Assembly: GCA_963682055.1 (NCBI GenBank)
Contig: OY821750.1
Location: forward strand, 6,078,501 to 6,142,500
Direction: 5' to 3'
From: Primula veris
Taxonomy: Eukaryota; Streptophyta; Magnoliopsida; Ericales; Primulaceae
Length of the DNA: 64,000 bases
Part shown: positions 34,526 to 47,934 of the stretch, in pieces
Layout of the letters: the number at the start of each line of letters is the position of its first letter
Numbering within the stretch: position 1 is the first letter of the stretch
Translations under genes and position numbers: made by a program
The notes under the pieces: generated by a model
Told to the model about the DNA's origin: nothing
Seen by the model: only the letters and a program-made list of their open reading frames with translations
The model's database searches: none

Positions 34526-36314
34526 AAAATGACCTGAATTGCAAATTTGCTCCGAACGTTATTTCTCATTTTTGGCTTTCAACATGGTTCCGTCCCTGAT
34601 TCATAAACATGTAACTGATCAATTCTCTAAAACTACGAATAGCCAGGCCGAGTCACAAGTCAGACTTACTGGCTAGCCCACGAGCCAATTGTCGAGGTAC
34701 ACAAGCCGGATCAAATCATCTACAAAATCTATCATTGCGAATAAATGGCCCTTGTCTACCCTATATATTCCGACCTCTAACATCCTCTCTACGAACTGAC
34801 AGCAGATTATTTTGACGCGGAGGCACCTTATGGATGATTCGATGTGATGCGCAGACGGTAATAAGAAGAAGCAAAGCATGCAGATATATTATTCTACTAT
34901 TTTACAAAATTAAGTGTAATATTTATAGTCAAATGAATGTAGTGATCTAATGACTATCGGAAAATACATATGTTGCGAACATACAATAGTCGCTTAGATT
35001 TGCTCCGATCAACTCTGGTTCGATACAATTGTTCCGTTTTGGCTCTGTTAGGAGTAAGTGTTGAGTTAGGTTTCATCGAATAATTTAATGGGGTAATCAG
35101 ATGAATTTTTAAAATTTTGGCTGATAGAAAAAAAATAAAGGAGAAGAATTAGGGAGTAATTTGTCTAGGGAATAGAGAAAAGAGAACTAGCTATTACTTC
35201 ATATTTTTGTAAAAGCCTAAACTGTACTATTTTTTGTTTAGACAATGGTTATGAAAAATTATATTAATATTCATTAAAATATTTGTATACAAGTCTAAAT
35301 TGTACTATTTTTTTGTTAATTATGTTATTTTAAAATTGTAAATTTTAAATTAAATCTTATATATAAAAATAAATAAATAAATTTATTGTTATACCATTCA
35401 CGTACCGTACCGAAAATTTTCAACTTTTATCGTACCGTCATACCCGGTACGTATCGTACCGGATACGGTACTCGTACCCATACCCGTGCAACCTTGGAGA
35501 TTAACAATCTATCCAAATTTAAATGAGGGGCAATTCCTCTTTAATAAAAATTAAAAAAAAATAAAAAAAAAACTAATTCACTTTTAGGTCTACTACAAAA
35601 AACTAATTCATTTTTTATGTAACTTTTCTCTCATTTATCACATTCACTTCATAAATATACAAAAAAAAATATATTTCTTACGTCCCTAATTAATTAATCA
35701 TTATTCTATTTTGAAACGTTACTTAATAATTGTTCACTTTCCCTTTTTATTAAAATAATCTAATTAAAATTATCATTCTTTAGTCACAAGTAACTCACCA
35801 ATAACATAAAGATAAGAAGGACAACAGATTGCATAATAGTCTTTTGGGTTATTGGTAATGTTTAAAGAAATGCCATCATTAGGAAAGAACATTTTGTAAA
35901 AATCATGCCTATATTTTTGCTTTTGTATGATACTGTAGAAGAGACTATTTAGATCTCTCTGTATAAAATTTGTTTCTTTGAGTTGGACAAGGTGCTAAAA
36001 GCACCATGTCGGACGAGAACAATTTTAGTCCTGTTCCGACTTGTGGAATATGTGTTTGGTTTGGTTGGTTAATATAATGCTTACGTTTCAAAAAAAATAA
36101 ATAAAATTATCATTCTACTCTTCACACATATCACATACAAAAAGTTATGATTTGATATTTTTTGTCTTATTACGGACATTATTGTAACTTCACATACAAT
36201 CTCTTAAATTTCACACACTCCCAAACATATGAAATATGAAAACCAAAGTAAAAAATATATAAATAAAAAAATATATAAAATATAAAAATGAAAAAAAATA
36301 TTTTTAAAATGAAA
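34526..36314. other. Gene-free region including the right ACGGTA-rich arm
   Basis: No gene is supported. The inverted arm at 35240-35497 is listed separately. The rest is AT-rich with A-runs. Confidence 0.45.
35240..35497. repeat. ACGGTA-rich inverted arm, right copy
   Basis: The arm ends GTACCCATACCCGTGCAACC, the inverted counterpart of the start at 29148. AT-rich subterminal sequence (ATTATGTTATTTTAAAATTG) also matches in inverted sense. No matching target duplication was found outside the two arms. Confidence 0.7.
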
Positions 36315-36840
36315 AAAGAAACGTTCATTCACTTCAAAATTTTAAACTTAATGAACAAAACAAAATATCGTTCACTTCAAAAAAAACATTAAAAAAAGTT
36401 CATTCACTTCAAAAATTTGAAGTAAATGGATCAAACAAAAGATCATTCAATTCAAAATATCAAACAAAAAGTCCAATCACTTCAATCTTTATATTTTGAA
36501 GATCATTCACTTCAAAATAACAAATAAAAATTCTATTCACTTCAATATTTTGAAGTGAATGCATCAAACAAAAATCAATTCACTTTAAAATTTTAAAATG
36601 AATTGACAAAAAATAACTTATTCAATACGCTATTTTGAAGTGAAGGAATCAAACAAAAGCTCATTTACTTCAAAAAATCAAACAAAAAATCATTCACTTT
36701 AATATTATGCACCAAACAAAAGTTCATTTATTTCAAAATAACAAACAAAAACTAATTCAATTCAGTTTTTGTTTCAGTTTTTGTAAGTTAATGTATCAAA
36801 CAAAAACTCATTCTTTTCAGTATTTTTAAGTGAATGGGAG
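36315..36840. repeat. Minisatellite of CACTTCAAAAT units with internal dyads
   Basis: About fifteen to eighteen irregular units contain CAAACAAAA, then TTCATTCACTTCAAAA. Several include a small palindrome such as CACTTCAATATTTTGAAGTG. Unit length varies around 30-45 bases. No coding function is apparent. Confidence 0.75.
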
Positions 36841-37904
36841 AAAAATGCACGAAAATGGAATTAATTTTTGGAAGGACGACTTTTTGGGAATTAATTTTGA
36901 AAATATACACTAAATGTAATTTACTGTTTAAGTTACTACTAATGGAAGGGTATTTTACGTACCTATTTGTTATTTCTAAAAAACACCTCATTAATTTGAG
37001 TTTTAGAGATAGAAGAGACATTGTACATGAGTGTAAATCTAATTTTGTCACCTTAATTAAGAATTTCGTTTTTTCTTTCGTACAGAAATTGAAGCGTCAA
37101 TCATAAACCAAACTAGTTTCTAAAATGAAAATTCCATCTTATTTTACTAGTAAAAGTTACAATCAAACTACTATCTTATTAAATATCTACATACACCTTT
37201 CCACATTAACTAATTAAGATACCTCAAAACTCCAAAGTAAGGATTAATTATTATTTTTAAAAACACTACTTTATATATATCTCTATCAACGTGCCTATCA
37301 AATTCTATAATTTGATGGGTTCACAAGTACGTACATACATTATTAAACACTTGATCATGAGGTTTATACAAAATATATACTACTAAAATTGTATTAACTA
37401 ATGTACACCCCGAACAAAAGGTGGCCAATGCAACCTATTCCGACAGCTAATGGCCGATAGAGTTCAAAATAAACCAAAATTGATTAAATCACAAAGGCAA
37501 TATGTAAACGACCTTTCCGAAAAACCGATGTCACTAGTCTGTAAACTTTTGCAAATTGAGGTCAGTAAAAAGTAAAATATTCCTTGTCAAACTCAAGAAC
37601 TAAGGGGTTAACAAGTACAATACCTCAAACAATAGATGCCCATGTGTAATATAGTTAAAATTAATAACTACATTTTATATAATGCCATTAATAACACGCG
37701 GGAAATTCTCGGCAATGTTTGTCTTACAACCTTACAAATTTAATTAAGGATCCTATAATAATTACATATTAGTCAAATTAGTCTTAATTAGCTTCAAAAT
37801 TAATATTAAAAATGGGAACAACATTTCATAGGGTCTGGGAAGAACCATGGCTTTTTCACAGACCCCGTATTAAAGGTTTTTTTAGGGTTTTTTTTTTTTT
37901 ATTC

Positions 37905-38225
37905 ATTATTTATTTTAGATATTTTGGAGAAAACCCATGAATTATTTTTATTTAATAGAATGAGTGAAAAATAAATGTTGCATTAATCATTTTATGTTTT
38001 TTAATATTGTGGGAGAACCCACATTTATTTTTTCTTTTAATTAAAAAAAAAAAAGAAGTTTCATTATTCAGTCTTTGTTTTTCAAATTTATGAGATTTAA
38101 TTTTTATGTAGTATGAATAAAATAAATAAATATGGCATTATTCATTATTTGTTTTTCAATATAGTGGGAATATCCACATTTTATTTTTGTTTAATATGAA
38201 TTAAAAATAAATGTGGCATATTCAT
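37905..38225. repeat. Three diverged tandem units of about 110 bp
   Basis: Units share GTGGGAGAACCCACATTTATT-like words (the second and third read GTGGGAG and GTGGGAATATCCACATTTTA), followed by a GAATAAAAAATAAATGTGGCAT-type word and TTCATTATTTGTTTTTCAA. The GTGG...CCAC core is itself a short dyad. Confidence 0.5.
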
Positions 38226-38949
38226 TCGTATATATGTAAGTATCAAGTTTGTATACATGTATTGGCACATAAATGACTCGTTTGATATTCTAGAGATGGA
38301 GTACGTGCAAAGAAGAAGGTGTGTTGATTTTCGGAAACTGTAGCTGTTGCACGTTGATTTTGCGAGGTTAGAATATATGCTTTGTTTCGCAGGTTAATGT
38401 AGACATTGAGTTCTGGATTATGGGATTATGTGTTTATGACATCTGAATAATCAGTATATGTAAAACAGCTTTGCATTCGGTAACATGCGTTATCTGTTTT
38501 ACTTTTGCAGTCGACTATTCTTGTTCAATTTACTCTTAAAAGTGTAAAGTCCTAATTCTGATGCCCAATTCGGATGTTTTTAAATTGTTTCATCTCTTTT
38601 TCGATATATTCACATTATAAGAAATAGTTTTACAGAAGAACGCCCAATTTAAAGCAGAAAACGTGTTTTTTAAGGGAATGTCCAATAGAAGTACTAAAAA
38701 TTGTTCTAGCAGAAAGTCAGAGGTTTGTAGTGAGTTGCATCTAAATAGTACAATCATCCACAATGAATGATTTGACTGAAGATGCCGATTGCCAAAACTT
38801 ATGTACAATGTAATTTATCGCAACCGAAGTTACAATTCAACTTAGTAACGTGTGCAAGCAATATTGTGATTATCTCGTTTACCTTTTTACATCATTGAAA
38901 ACTGTTTCCAACCTCTTCCGGAAAAACAATTCACATGGCATTTGTGTTT

Positions 38950-39049
38950 CACGCTGAAATGTTGTCATCAGTATCCTGAGACTGAAACTTGTATACACCC
39001 AACTCCAAATCCACGCTGAAATGTTGTCATCAGTATCCTGAGACTGAAA
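38950..39049 (+). repeat. Exact 38-bp direct repeat
   Basis: The word beginning CACGCTGAAATGTTGTCATC and ending CCTGAGACTGAAA occurs at 38950-38987 and again at 39012-39049, separated by 24 bases. A diverged relative lies near 39552. Confidence 0.85.
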
Positions 39050-41050
39050 AAGTTGTGATATTTAATCACTAAAATGTATTTTGGTCATTGGTGTCTTTTT
39101 GAACTCTTGAGTCTTGACAGGAGAGTTCAAGCTATGATTCCATTTAGCAAGAAGCTTTTGGGTTAGATATTGCATTTTGTTTATGTTTACCGTACTCCAT
39201 TTTGTTCAGAAACTGTTTGGTTTTCAGTGTCTTTATATTGTTCCAAACCTTGTCCATTTTCTCTGGCAAAAATAAATCATAATATACACGATATATAGTG
39301 CCTTTTGGATCCCAACGAGAAGTTTTTTTTTCTTCTTCTAAGTTGTACTCCATTTGGTTGGCTAGCTTAAGACTAGAGACTTTTTTTTCCAGCCTGAAAA
39401 AGCTAAATTAGAAGTAAAATTTACCTTGCTTTTTCCAGCCTCACATAAATCAGCTTATTGGCTTAATAAAGGATTTTTTTTCTATTGGGGGTAAATTAAA
39501 CCTTGAATGTGTTGTATTGATCGCTTGATGTATAAGTATCTTTATCCAGCTAAATCCACGTTCATGCGGAAATGTTGTATTCAGTATTCTAAGCAATTAC
39601 ATCGGACGTGTCATTCTCTTATTTAGCATGATTTGGGAGTATCTGTTTCTCTTTAAACTCTTGAGTAAAGTGTACCGGAGTTATTACGTATTATGTAATT
39701 TAGCGATCCAGTGTTTTGGCTGTAACTCGTCCAAGCCCAAGTTCGATAGACGATAGGTATTCTAACAATGTTGGTCGTCATAATCTGGATTTTAACACTG
39801 CATTAATTGGGTTGTCAATGTGTGTAAGTATGATGATCGGTGATATAGAGTGATTTAGCCCTGTTTCCACCATAGATATTCTGGCTATAGTTTTGGCTTT
39901 TTTTGGTGCACCACTTCCTAAATATCACATTTGTTTACATATAGAAACAATATTTCTGTTCTTAAAGTTATCATTTGGTACGAAACTTTTGATGTCAAAA
40001 ATATGGTGCATTGTATGAGCACATATATATCTGAGAGAAAAAGCTAGCTACGAAAAGGAACAGAGAGAACATTGAAAAAATTATCACCCTAAAAAATGCT
40101 GTCGTTTAGGCTATTATTAATGGCATTAGTTATATTCTCTTAAACCTAATCATTTTACTTGCTTAGGCAACTTCTTTTTCATTTTGCAATTTAAAGCCAT
40201 ATTTTGCGTCTCAATAAACCTGATTTTCCTTTTTAAGATTGTTTATACCAGACAGAAACTAATGGCTAAAATTTTGAAAGAGTTGTTTTGCTTATATCCT
40301 TTCTTCCAGTTAAGGAAATTTTCATTTTGTTCCCTTTCATTTTCCTTGCTTTGTCTTTGAAAGACGTGTCGTTTTCGATTAGTAGCTGTCTTTAAGGCCA
40401 TCACAAGACTTGTGTGATCATAAAAGCTCTTTAAATAACATTTGCATAACTTGCACTTACATATACTACTTCTTATGTATGTGCCTGGACTTCTTAGGAG
40501 TCCATTTAAAACCCCAGTTTCGCACATTGTTTCCAGTATGGCTGAAAATTTGCTTTTGCGACATAATGCTTATATAAACAGATTTTCTGTAGGAAATAGG
40601 ATTATTTGTTTTGTGCTTTGAGTTGAACTTATTGTAGTTCTTCCTAAGTTCTTAAGCTCCTTGGTTTTCGGATGATAAAATTTTAATTACTCTTTACGTA
40701 CACCATAGAAGTCGTTTCTCTTCTTTCAGCTATTCTTTTACTTTAAATTTTCTTTTTCTCAATTCAGATTGCGGGTATTATCATATTATTCAGGGTAGTT
40801 ATAGGAAAATAATATTAATCAATTAGTATCATGCACACTGTTTATGAGTCCATGCTTTATATTCAGAATTGTTTTTGATATTACTTTTAACCCTCTAACT
40901 TGTGCATTTACATAGGAGTGTGAAATGGTTAAACAAATTCCTACTTGCCGTTCAGATCTTTTAAAGCATATATAATAAATTTGTGTGTGTTTTTCTAGTT
41001 TTTGGTTCTTATGAAATAATCCTTACCAGGAACAAGTTTATCGCTTGAAC

Positions 41051-44000
41051 ATGGAAATCAACAACGGTTCCAACTTAGCAAACCAGATTTTTCTTGGAAG
41101 AGAAATTTCTGAAACTGACAGAATTCTAGTCGAAAAAGACGACTTGGATTATAATTGCCAACACATTGGTTATCATGGTTTCTCTTCCTTCTCCGCAGTA
41201 AGTACTTTATTCTTTTTGGTTAAGGGTTTTATGTCTAAATATTAAGTATATGAGCCAATAATTTCTCTGTATGCATAATTTTTATTCATTCTTATAGGAC
41301 AGCAATTGATCTAGTTAAGTTTAATCAAAGTTACCAAACGTTGTACAAGGACTTATCTTTGGGATCATTATAACCAGTTTGTTCACCAATTTATCATGTT
41401 TTTTGGTTTTTTCCACCAACCTACAATTAATATTTTGTAATTGGTACACCTAATCTAGTTTATATTGCTCAATCAGTAGACTCTTGTTAATTTTAGCATA
41501 AGAGTTACTGTACAAAAGTGAAAACTGACCACTAGGTTAGTCTAGAAAAGTGACAATAACCAAAACATAAAAGTGATTACAAAAATGTGTGGTTTTCCAT
41601 TAATTTGGACGTAGGATTCTCGGTGATCCAATTTCAGTTGTTGGAGTATCAAACTTTGGAAATTGATAAGGTGCTGAACAAAATGGAAAGCTTGTGATAT
41701 TTTAGTGTGGGAAACAGCAAAAAAGAAAAACTTAAATTTTGAAGTTTTGCATGAATTATGGTCAAACTCTCTATTGGTGTGATGAATATACGAAACACTG
41801 ATAGCTCTTATCACCCATGTCTTGGCAATGCAATTCGGTCACCAATTATATTGTTAATTTTCTGAAGTTAGAAAACTTGAACTTGTTTAATTCTTGTTTT
41901 TTACATTAGGATGTGAAAACAACTTCTTTTCATAGTCGTTCCGGACCCCAAGCAACGGGATCCATTTCTATCAGCATGCCTTCTTCTTTACCGGAAAGTA
42001 ATTTCCACAACAACAAAAGGGTTTCTTTCATAGATAAACGCGCTGTATCTTTCAACAATTACACGGAAAATACATTTCCCACGAGTTCAACGACTTTTGG
42101 TGATAAACATGCGAAATTGCGTCCTCAGCCAACGGTAGTAAACTCCAAGATCGAAAATCCTGATTCTTCCCCTAGATCTCAAAAAAACTTTGAGACCACA
42201 CCAAAGAGTCCAAATAGGCCGAGAGATACAAGGTATGATTATTTTAAAACAAAATCAGCGAGATTTGAGAGGCAATTCTCGTTTTTACGAGGAAAGCCAC
42301 AAGAAATAGCACCAGTAGCAAAGGAATCGAGGCATTTGGATAAAGAGCATATACCTGTAGATCGATATTATGCTGCATTGGAAGGACCAGAGCTAGAAAC
42401 CCTTAGGGTATGTATTAAGCGTTTACGTTTTACTCTTGCTATCATGATTGCTTTTTGAAGTGTTTGGCTGTGTTTCCATAACTAGGTTTGTTTGTACTTT
42501 TTTGTAATTCACTAATTTAATGAAAATAACTTGGTAACTTTCTAATTTATCATTGTTTGTGCATAGTTTTCCTGTTCAATGTTCATGAGGTCAATGCCGA
42601 GAACTGAAGGTTCACTTTTGATTTCCCAAAGGATGATTAGTTAAAGGGTAAAACAGAAACTGCTTTTGAGATCAAAAGTTCCAAAATTCCACATTCATTT
42701 TCTGCCCTTTTTTTAGTTAAAGTAAAAAAATAAAAATGAGATACATAAGCTTGCGCACAAATGATGCAAGGATTTCTGAACTTGTTGGGTAGCAAGATTT
42801 GTCGAACATTTTTTAAGTTGAATTGTTTTTTTATCATAGCTCTATGCAATTGTTGGCTTTCAGAACTTGACTACTAGTGAAAGAAGGAATTTGATCCGAA
42901 TTACAGCATTATGAAAGTCCAACTGAACCTTCTATAAAGAAAGGTTTAAATGCTTTTATTATACACGTGGACTTTTCATATGCTCGTATATATATGCGCG
43001 TTTTTTTTTTTGCAGGCTAAAGAAGAAATACTTCTCCCAGAGGATAAACTATGGCCATTTCTTCTCCGTTTCCCGGTCTCTTCATTCGGTATTTGCCTTG
43101 GTCTTAGCAGCCAAGCCATTTTATGGAAAACACTAGCTATCTCACCTTCAACAAAGTTTCTCCGAGTAAATTTGCATGTAAACCTAGTCCTCTGGTGCAT
43201 CTCCGTCGCACTCTTGATCATAATATTTTCCATTTATTTACTCAAAATTATATTCTACTTCGAAGCTGTCCGTCGAGAATATTACCACCCAATTCGAATA
43301 AATTTCTTTTTCGCTCCTTGGATAGCATCTTTGTTCTTAGCCCTAGGGCTCCCACAAATGGTCGCTAAAAACCTCAACCCTATATTATGGTACATATTAA
43401 TGACTCCCATTTTATGCTTAGAATTAAAAATTTACGGGCAATGGATGTCTGGTGGGAGAAGAAGGCTATCGAAAGTGGCAAACCCTTCAAACCATTTATC
43501 GGTCGTTGGGAATTTTGTTGGAGCTTTATTAGGTGCTTCGATGGGATTAAAAGAAGGTCCTTTGTTCTTTTTTGCTATTGGTTTGGCACATTATACAGTT
43601 TTGTTTGTTACCTTATATCAGAGATTACCGACAAATGAGACACTACCAAGGGAGCTACATCCTGTTTTCTTTCTTTTTGTTGCGGCACCGAGTGTGGCTT
43701 CTATGGCATGGGCAAAACTTGAAGGGTCATTTGATTATGGATCAAGGATATCGTATTTCATTGCATTGTTCCTTTATTTTTCACTGGTTAGTATATATAA
43801 CTATCACTAAGGAGTAAGGACTAGTAATTTTTTTAAACAGTATTGTCATTTCAAAATATCAGGCAGGATAGTGAAATAGGAGCAATAGAATCCTATTTGG
43901 TATGATAATTTTTTAGTGCTTTTCCTTTTCTTTTCCAGATAAGGTGAAAAACATCTTGAAAGAAAAGCAAATTATGACTGTTGAAGATTATCAAATATTC

Positions 44001-45258
44001 TCAGAGCAAAATATGACCATCTCTAAAATCCAAGGAGGGGATCGGACTAGATTTTTACACAAATGGTCATATACTGTCCATGTTTATAATAAGACTTATT
44101 AGCATTATGTCATCTTATTGTTTTAAGTTTTAGAAGTATAGCAGTCACCCGTGTAGATAAACAAAACATCTATAAATGAGTTTATCCCCTCTCCTTCAGA
44201 ATCCTGATTTCTTCTAGAAATATATTATCCTGAGAGTGAAAAAATAGGTTTGCATTTGAAGTAGGCTTATCTTTCAGTTTGAGGTGTTTATGATTGATCA
44301 GTTGTATTTACTGACCGGAATATTTGCCCTTTTTGTGTTTCTACAGGCCATCCGAGTTAACTTCTTTAGAGGATTCAAGTATGCTATTTCTTCTTTTCCT
44401 GTTTATCATCAATCTCTTTACTTTATCTTAGTTTTCCAGATACTGTTTCATTCTATAGTTCTTTTTATGTTGCTGATGTTTCTGGACTGCAAATAATAAA
44501 AATTTCAAAAATTTTCTTTTGTTTATTTGGATTCGATATGTATAAAAATGAAACGGAAAAAGTGAATAGATTTGTCACCTAGATTTTTTTTTTTGTGGCC
44601 TTTCAACTTTCAAGCTTCACAAAGTATGATTTATCATCCTTCCCTATCTTCAATCCTATTATTACTTTATCTTATTTACTAGAAGTTTATTGTTCTTCTT
44701 CCAACGTTCTCAGTTCTCAATTTGCTAATTCTCTTAAACCAGGAATAATGATTTTTTCTTTTGAATTCTTGTGGTGATGTTACATTTAAACAAAATGTAA
44801 TATCCGCAATTCGATTCGCACCAATTTAAGTAAATGCTTATCATATGTAATCTTTTGGTTTCTGTAGGTTCTCGTTGGCTTGGTGGGCCTACACATTCCC
44901 GATGACAGGGGCCGCCATTGCGACGATTAAGTATGCAAATGAAGTCCCAAACATAGTGACAAAATGTCTATCCGTTGTTCTCTCGGCCACTTCCACACTC
45001 ACAGTCACATCTCTCTTTGTAACAACTATTCTTCATGCCTTCTACCTAAAAGACCTTTTGCCAAATGACTTGGCCATTGCAATTAGTGATCATAGGCCAA
45101 AAGCAACCATGAGCTGGTTATACAGAAGCAGTAGCTCTGAGAATATTGCACATTACCTCAAATTTACGGATACAGATACAGAATGCACGGATGTTGAGGC
45201 TTCTGGCACGCATGTGGGTCATGCCTCAAAGATGGTAAAGTCTTTGAGTTCCACGTAA
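41051..45258 (+). CDS. SLAH3: S-type anion channel, SLAH2/SLAH3 type
   Basis: SLAC1-homologue channels pass nitrate and chloride across the plasma membrane and are activated by CPK and SnRK2/CIPK-type kinases. Five coding exons join in phase: 41051-41197, 41910-42407, 43016-43786, 44347-44378 and 44868-45258, giving 612 residues (Arabidopsis SLAH3 has about 635). The first 215 residues are soluble and Ser-rich with basic motifs, including KSARFERQFSFLRGK, a likely kinase target. The channel domain starts near KLWPFLLRFPVSSFGICLGL and continues with RINFFFAPWIASLFLALGLP, MSGGRRRLSKVANPSNHLSV, GLAHYTVLFVTLYQRLP and the tiny exon AIRVNFFRGFK before FSLAWWAYTFPMTGAAIATI. Roughly ten membrane segments are present. 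The soluble C-terminus ends MVKSLSST. No defects are seen. Choice among SLAH2/3 rather than SLAC1 rests on the long N-terminus. Confidence 0.92.
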
Positions 45259-47934
45259 ATTCACAAAGATCAATCACACCGTGGCTATTTGTGAAACAAC
45301 AATGCTAGCTATACAAATCCACACGCAGTTTTGTACACAAATTTGTGAAGGGTCTGATTGACAGGTCCTGTGTGGAAGCATTTTTTTCTTACTAAAAAAC
45401 ACCCTTGAATCTCTTAGTTACTATTATTGTTTGTTTACCGATGGAATAAGGGGTGAAATGACAGAGAAAGTACGACTTTGTGGTAGCAAAATATGCAGTC
45501 GAATGGACATGGTATATACGAAGCCCAGACCACGATACTGTAATATGGCTTCTAATTATGTAAAAGGAATCTATTTTGGTGGAAAATTCTATCTATTGAG
45601 ATTATTACCAGAGATGTTCAAGCAAAATTATGTTTCCAAGGGACATAAACAACAATTGTTTTTTTTTAAGTATTACAAATCGGTTGATATCTGGTTCTAT
45701 TTGTAGATACAACATAACTGTTACTGGAACTCTATATATCCCTATAGCTATAGTCGTCCGTCATTGTTTCTAGATTTTCTTTCACAGGACGCTACAAGAA
45801 AATGTTCATTTACTTATATAAAACAGCAACAAACGTATTTATGTTGCTAAATCTTAACAATAAAGCAACATAATAAGCACAGAACGTTAAGCAACAGATC
45901 CGGATCTGTGTGCATTCTCCCCAAATTAGTAGCTAAAATATGGTCTAAACAAATTTCTTTTATTTATCATAAAAGAACATGATAGAAGGTTGCATTTAAT
46001 GCATTTCGCAGTGATTGAAAACTGATGTCTTCGTATTATTTTGATATATTCTAAAGTCATGTTGTGAAGCATTTGTAGGCAAACAGTGGATGCTTTTAGA
46101 AATTCTGTCATACGGAAATGTAATACTTTATGAAGACGTGCAACATCTACGTAGTTTTGAATTGTTGTGACGACCATTGGCCACGCAGTTGTCGACATTA
46201 TCTCTACGATAGAACTTCATATGTCCATAAACTATATACATCCCATAAATTTGCTACATTCCATGACCCAAATGACAAAGGATTGTGACATTTTGCACAT
46301 TGTTTTGTAGTTGGACAAGTGTGGTAGGACAGGACTCTAGATAGTTTTAATGCATTACCCCTTGGATCGATTAAAAGAAAACTATCTTGTGATACACGAT
46401 GAGTGTAGCACATATGCACGGGTGGCCCTGATTCCAGTCACATCAGCACTTTAGCTTAGGCGACGACGGTATGTCAGGTGGTGACCAATAGGTGAATTTT
46501 TTTCCCAAGAGTTTTTAGGGTGAGTAAATAAGTGACGAAATTTTAACGGCGTTGAATTGCTAAAATCCTAGGGCCGCCACTGCATATAGGATACAGTTTT
46601 TCTATACCTATTAATAATGTTCATTTGTTAATGAAAGACTAATAGTCAATCACTCTTAAGTTTAAGTTTCAATGGTGACTTCTCCTAAATAATTTATAAG
46701 TTGATATCAGAATCTCTCCAGCTACTCAGTGTTAGCGCAAGGGCACTCTCCCAAATCGGTAGTATATACATTCTAGTACCGGTGTTCCGATTGGATCAGA
46801 GGGGAGACAGTATGCAATATTTTCGTTTTAGACTGAATATTTGGGATTTCCTCTTTTTCCATTTTAATTTTTGGAAACACGAAACCGTAGCTAACAGGAC
46901 TTCTGTAGTTTCTCTAAAAGGGAAACCTTTTTATGTTTAGGAGTAACAATCGCTTCTTAAGGTGCTACGTAACTTTTTGACCTTGTCAAGCAAATCGCTC
47001 TTTTTCCTATACGAGTACAAGCGAGATTACAATTGCTTTGAAAAATGTGAGATGATGACGTTTCTATATATATATATATCAATTACTCTTACTATACTGG
47101 ACTCCTAATTAGTTCTAAATAATGGAGTAGCTAGCCTTTGGGTTGTAATTTTGACGACAACTGTTTCATCAGTTAGTATCAGACCTTTTTTTTTAAATAA
47201 TAATTACACTCTCACATTGGAGGTAGCGAGGATCGAACCTTGATCACGAACGGGGTATACTAAGACCATAACCACTTGGGCAGTTGGGAAGCGCACATTC
47301 GTTTCTGACTAATAGTTTAGTACACAAAATGTCTTCATCTTAAATACACAGATCCAGAGCTTGATTTGTGTGAGGAATGTGCAGAAGTTATGAACTTAGA
47401 ATGCTACCGTCACGAAAAAGCAGAAATTGTCACGACATAATTATAACCATTCCTTAGGTTTCTGAGTTAATATCCCCACTTTATACTTATGTATGAGGTA
47501 GAATGAGTTTTTTACTTTTCTTTCCCTTTCATTTGACTTGTTAACTCATTTTCTGAACTCTTGGGATAATGCTTTGGACCTAACCAATAGCCTTGTATTA
47601 TTATTGTTTGTTGATATTATTCTTGATTTCTGCGGGGAAAGTAGAAAAGAAAATATGCTTGATGCTTGACCAAAAGTTTCCGTAGCCCGACACTGCGCTT
47701 CTTAAAACGGCATAGACAAATAGTTGTTGGAATTGTGATTTAAATCATAATAGTAACTCTATAAAATAACTTCAATTTAGGAGGGATTTAGATTACAAAA
47801 TGTCAAGTTATAATACATGCGTAACGGGTAGTGGTAGATAACGTGAACATGGTATGGTATATACATGAAAAGATGAACCATGCTAAATTCTGTGTTTAGC
47901 TACTCCACCAAATCTTCTTTCACGCTTCAACCAT
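45259..47934. other. Region between SLAH and the MAKR6-like gene (convergent 3' ends)
   Basis: The two genes converge here, so both 3' untranslated regions lie inside. No further gene is supported; small open frames at 45431-45706 and 46701-46940 match nothing known. A SINE-like unit at 47187-47297 and an (AT)n run near 47068 are the only features seen. Confidence 0.5.
47187..47297 (-). mobile_element. tRNA-derived SINE-like element
   Basis: On the minus strand, CCCAAGTGGTTATGGTC (A-box region, about 47264-47279) is followed some 30 bases later by GGTTCGATCC, a perfect polymerase III B box (47230-47239). The unit ends in a poly-A-like run (T-run on the plus strand near 47188-47196). The arrangement fits a short plant SINE; no target duplication was established. 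Confidence 0.6.

Larger units (their letters stand above)
36841..41050. other. Region upstream of the SLAH gene
   Basis: No coding region is supported in 4.2 kb. An acceptor-like ACCAG at about 41026-41030 lies 20 bases before the SLAH start codon, so 5' untranslated exons of that gene may be hidden here. Two repeat blocks inside it are listed separately (37905-38225 and 38950-39049). Confidence 0.45.

Noticed and set aside
29148..35497. A proven composite transposon carrying MAKR
   Set aside because: Arms are inverted and similar, but no target duplication or transposase was found, so it is listed only as a finding.
42976..43638. Several ORFs in other frames over the channel domain of SLAH
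   Set aside because: They are shadows of the long third coding exon of SLAH.
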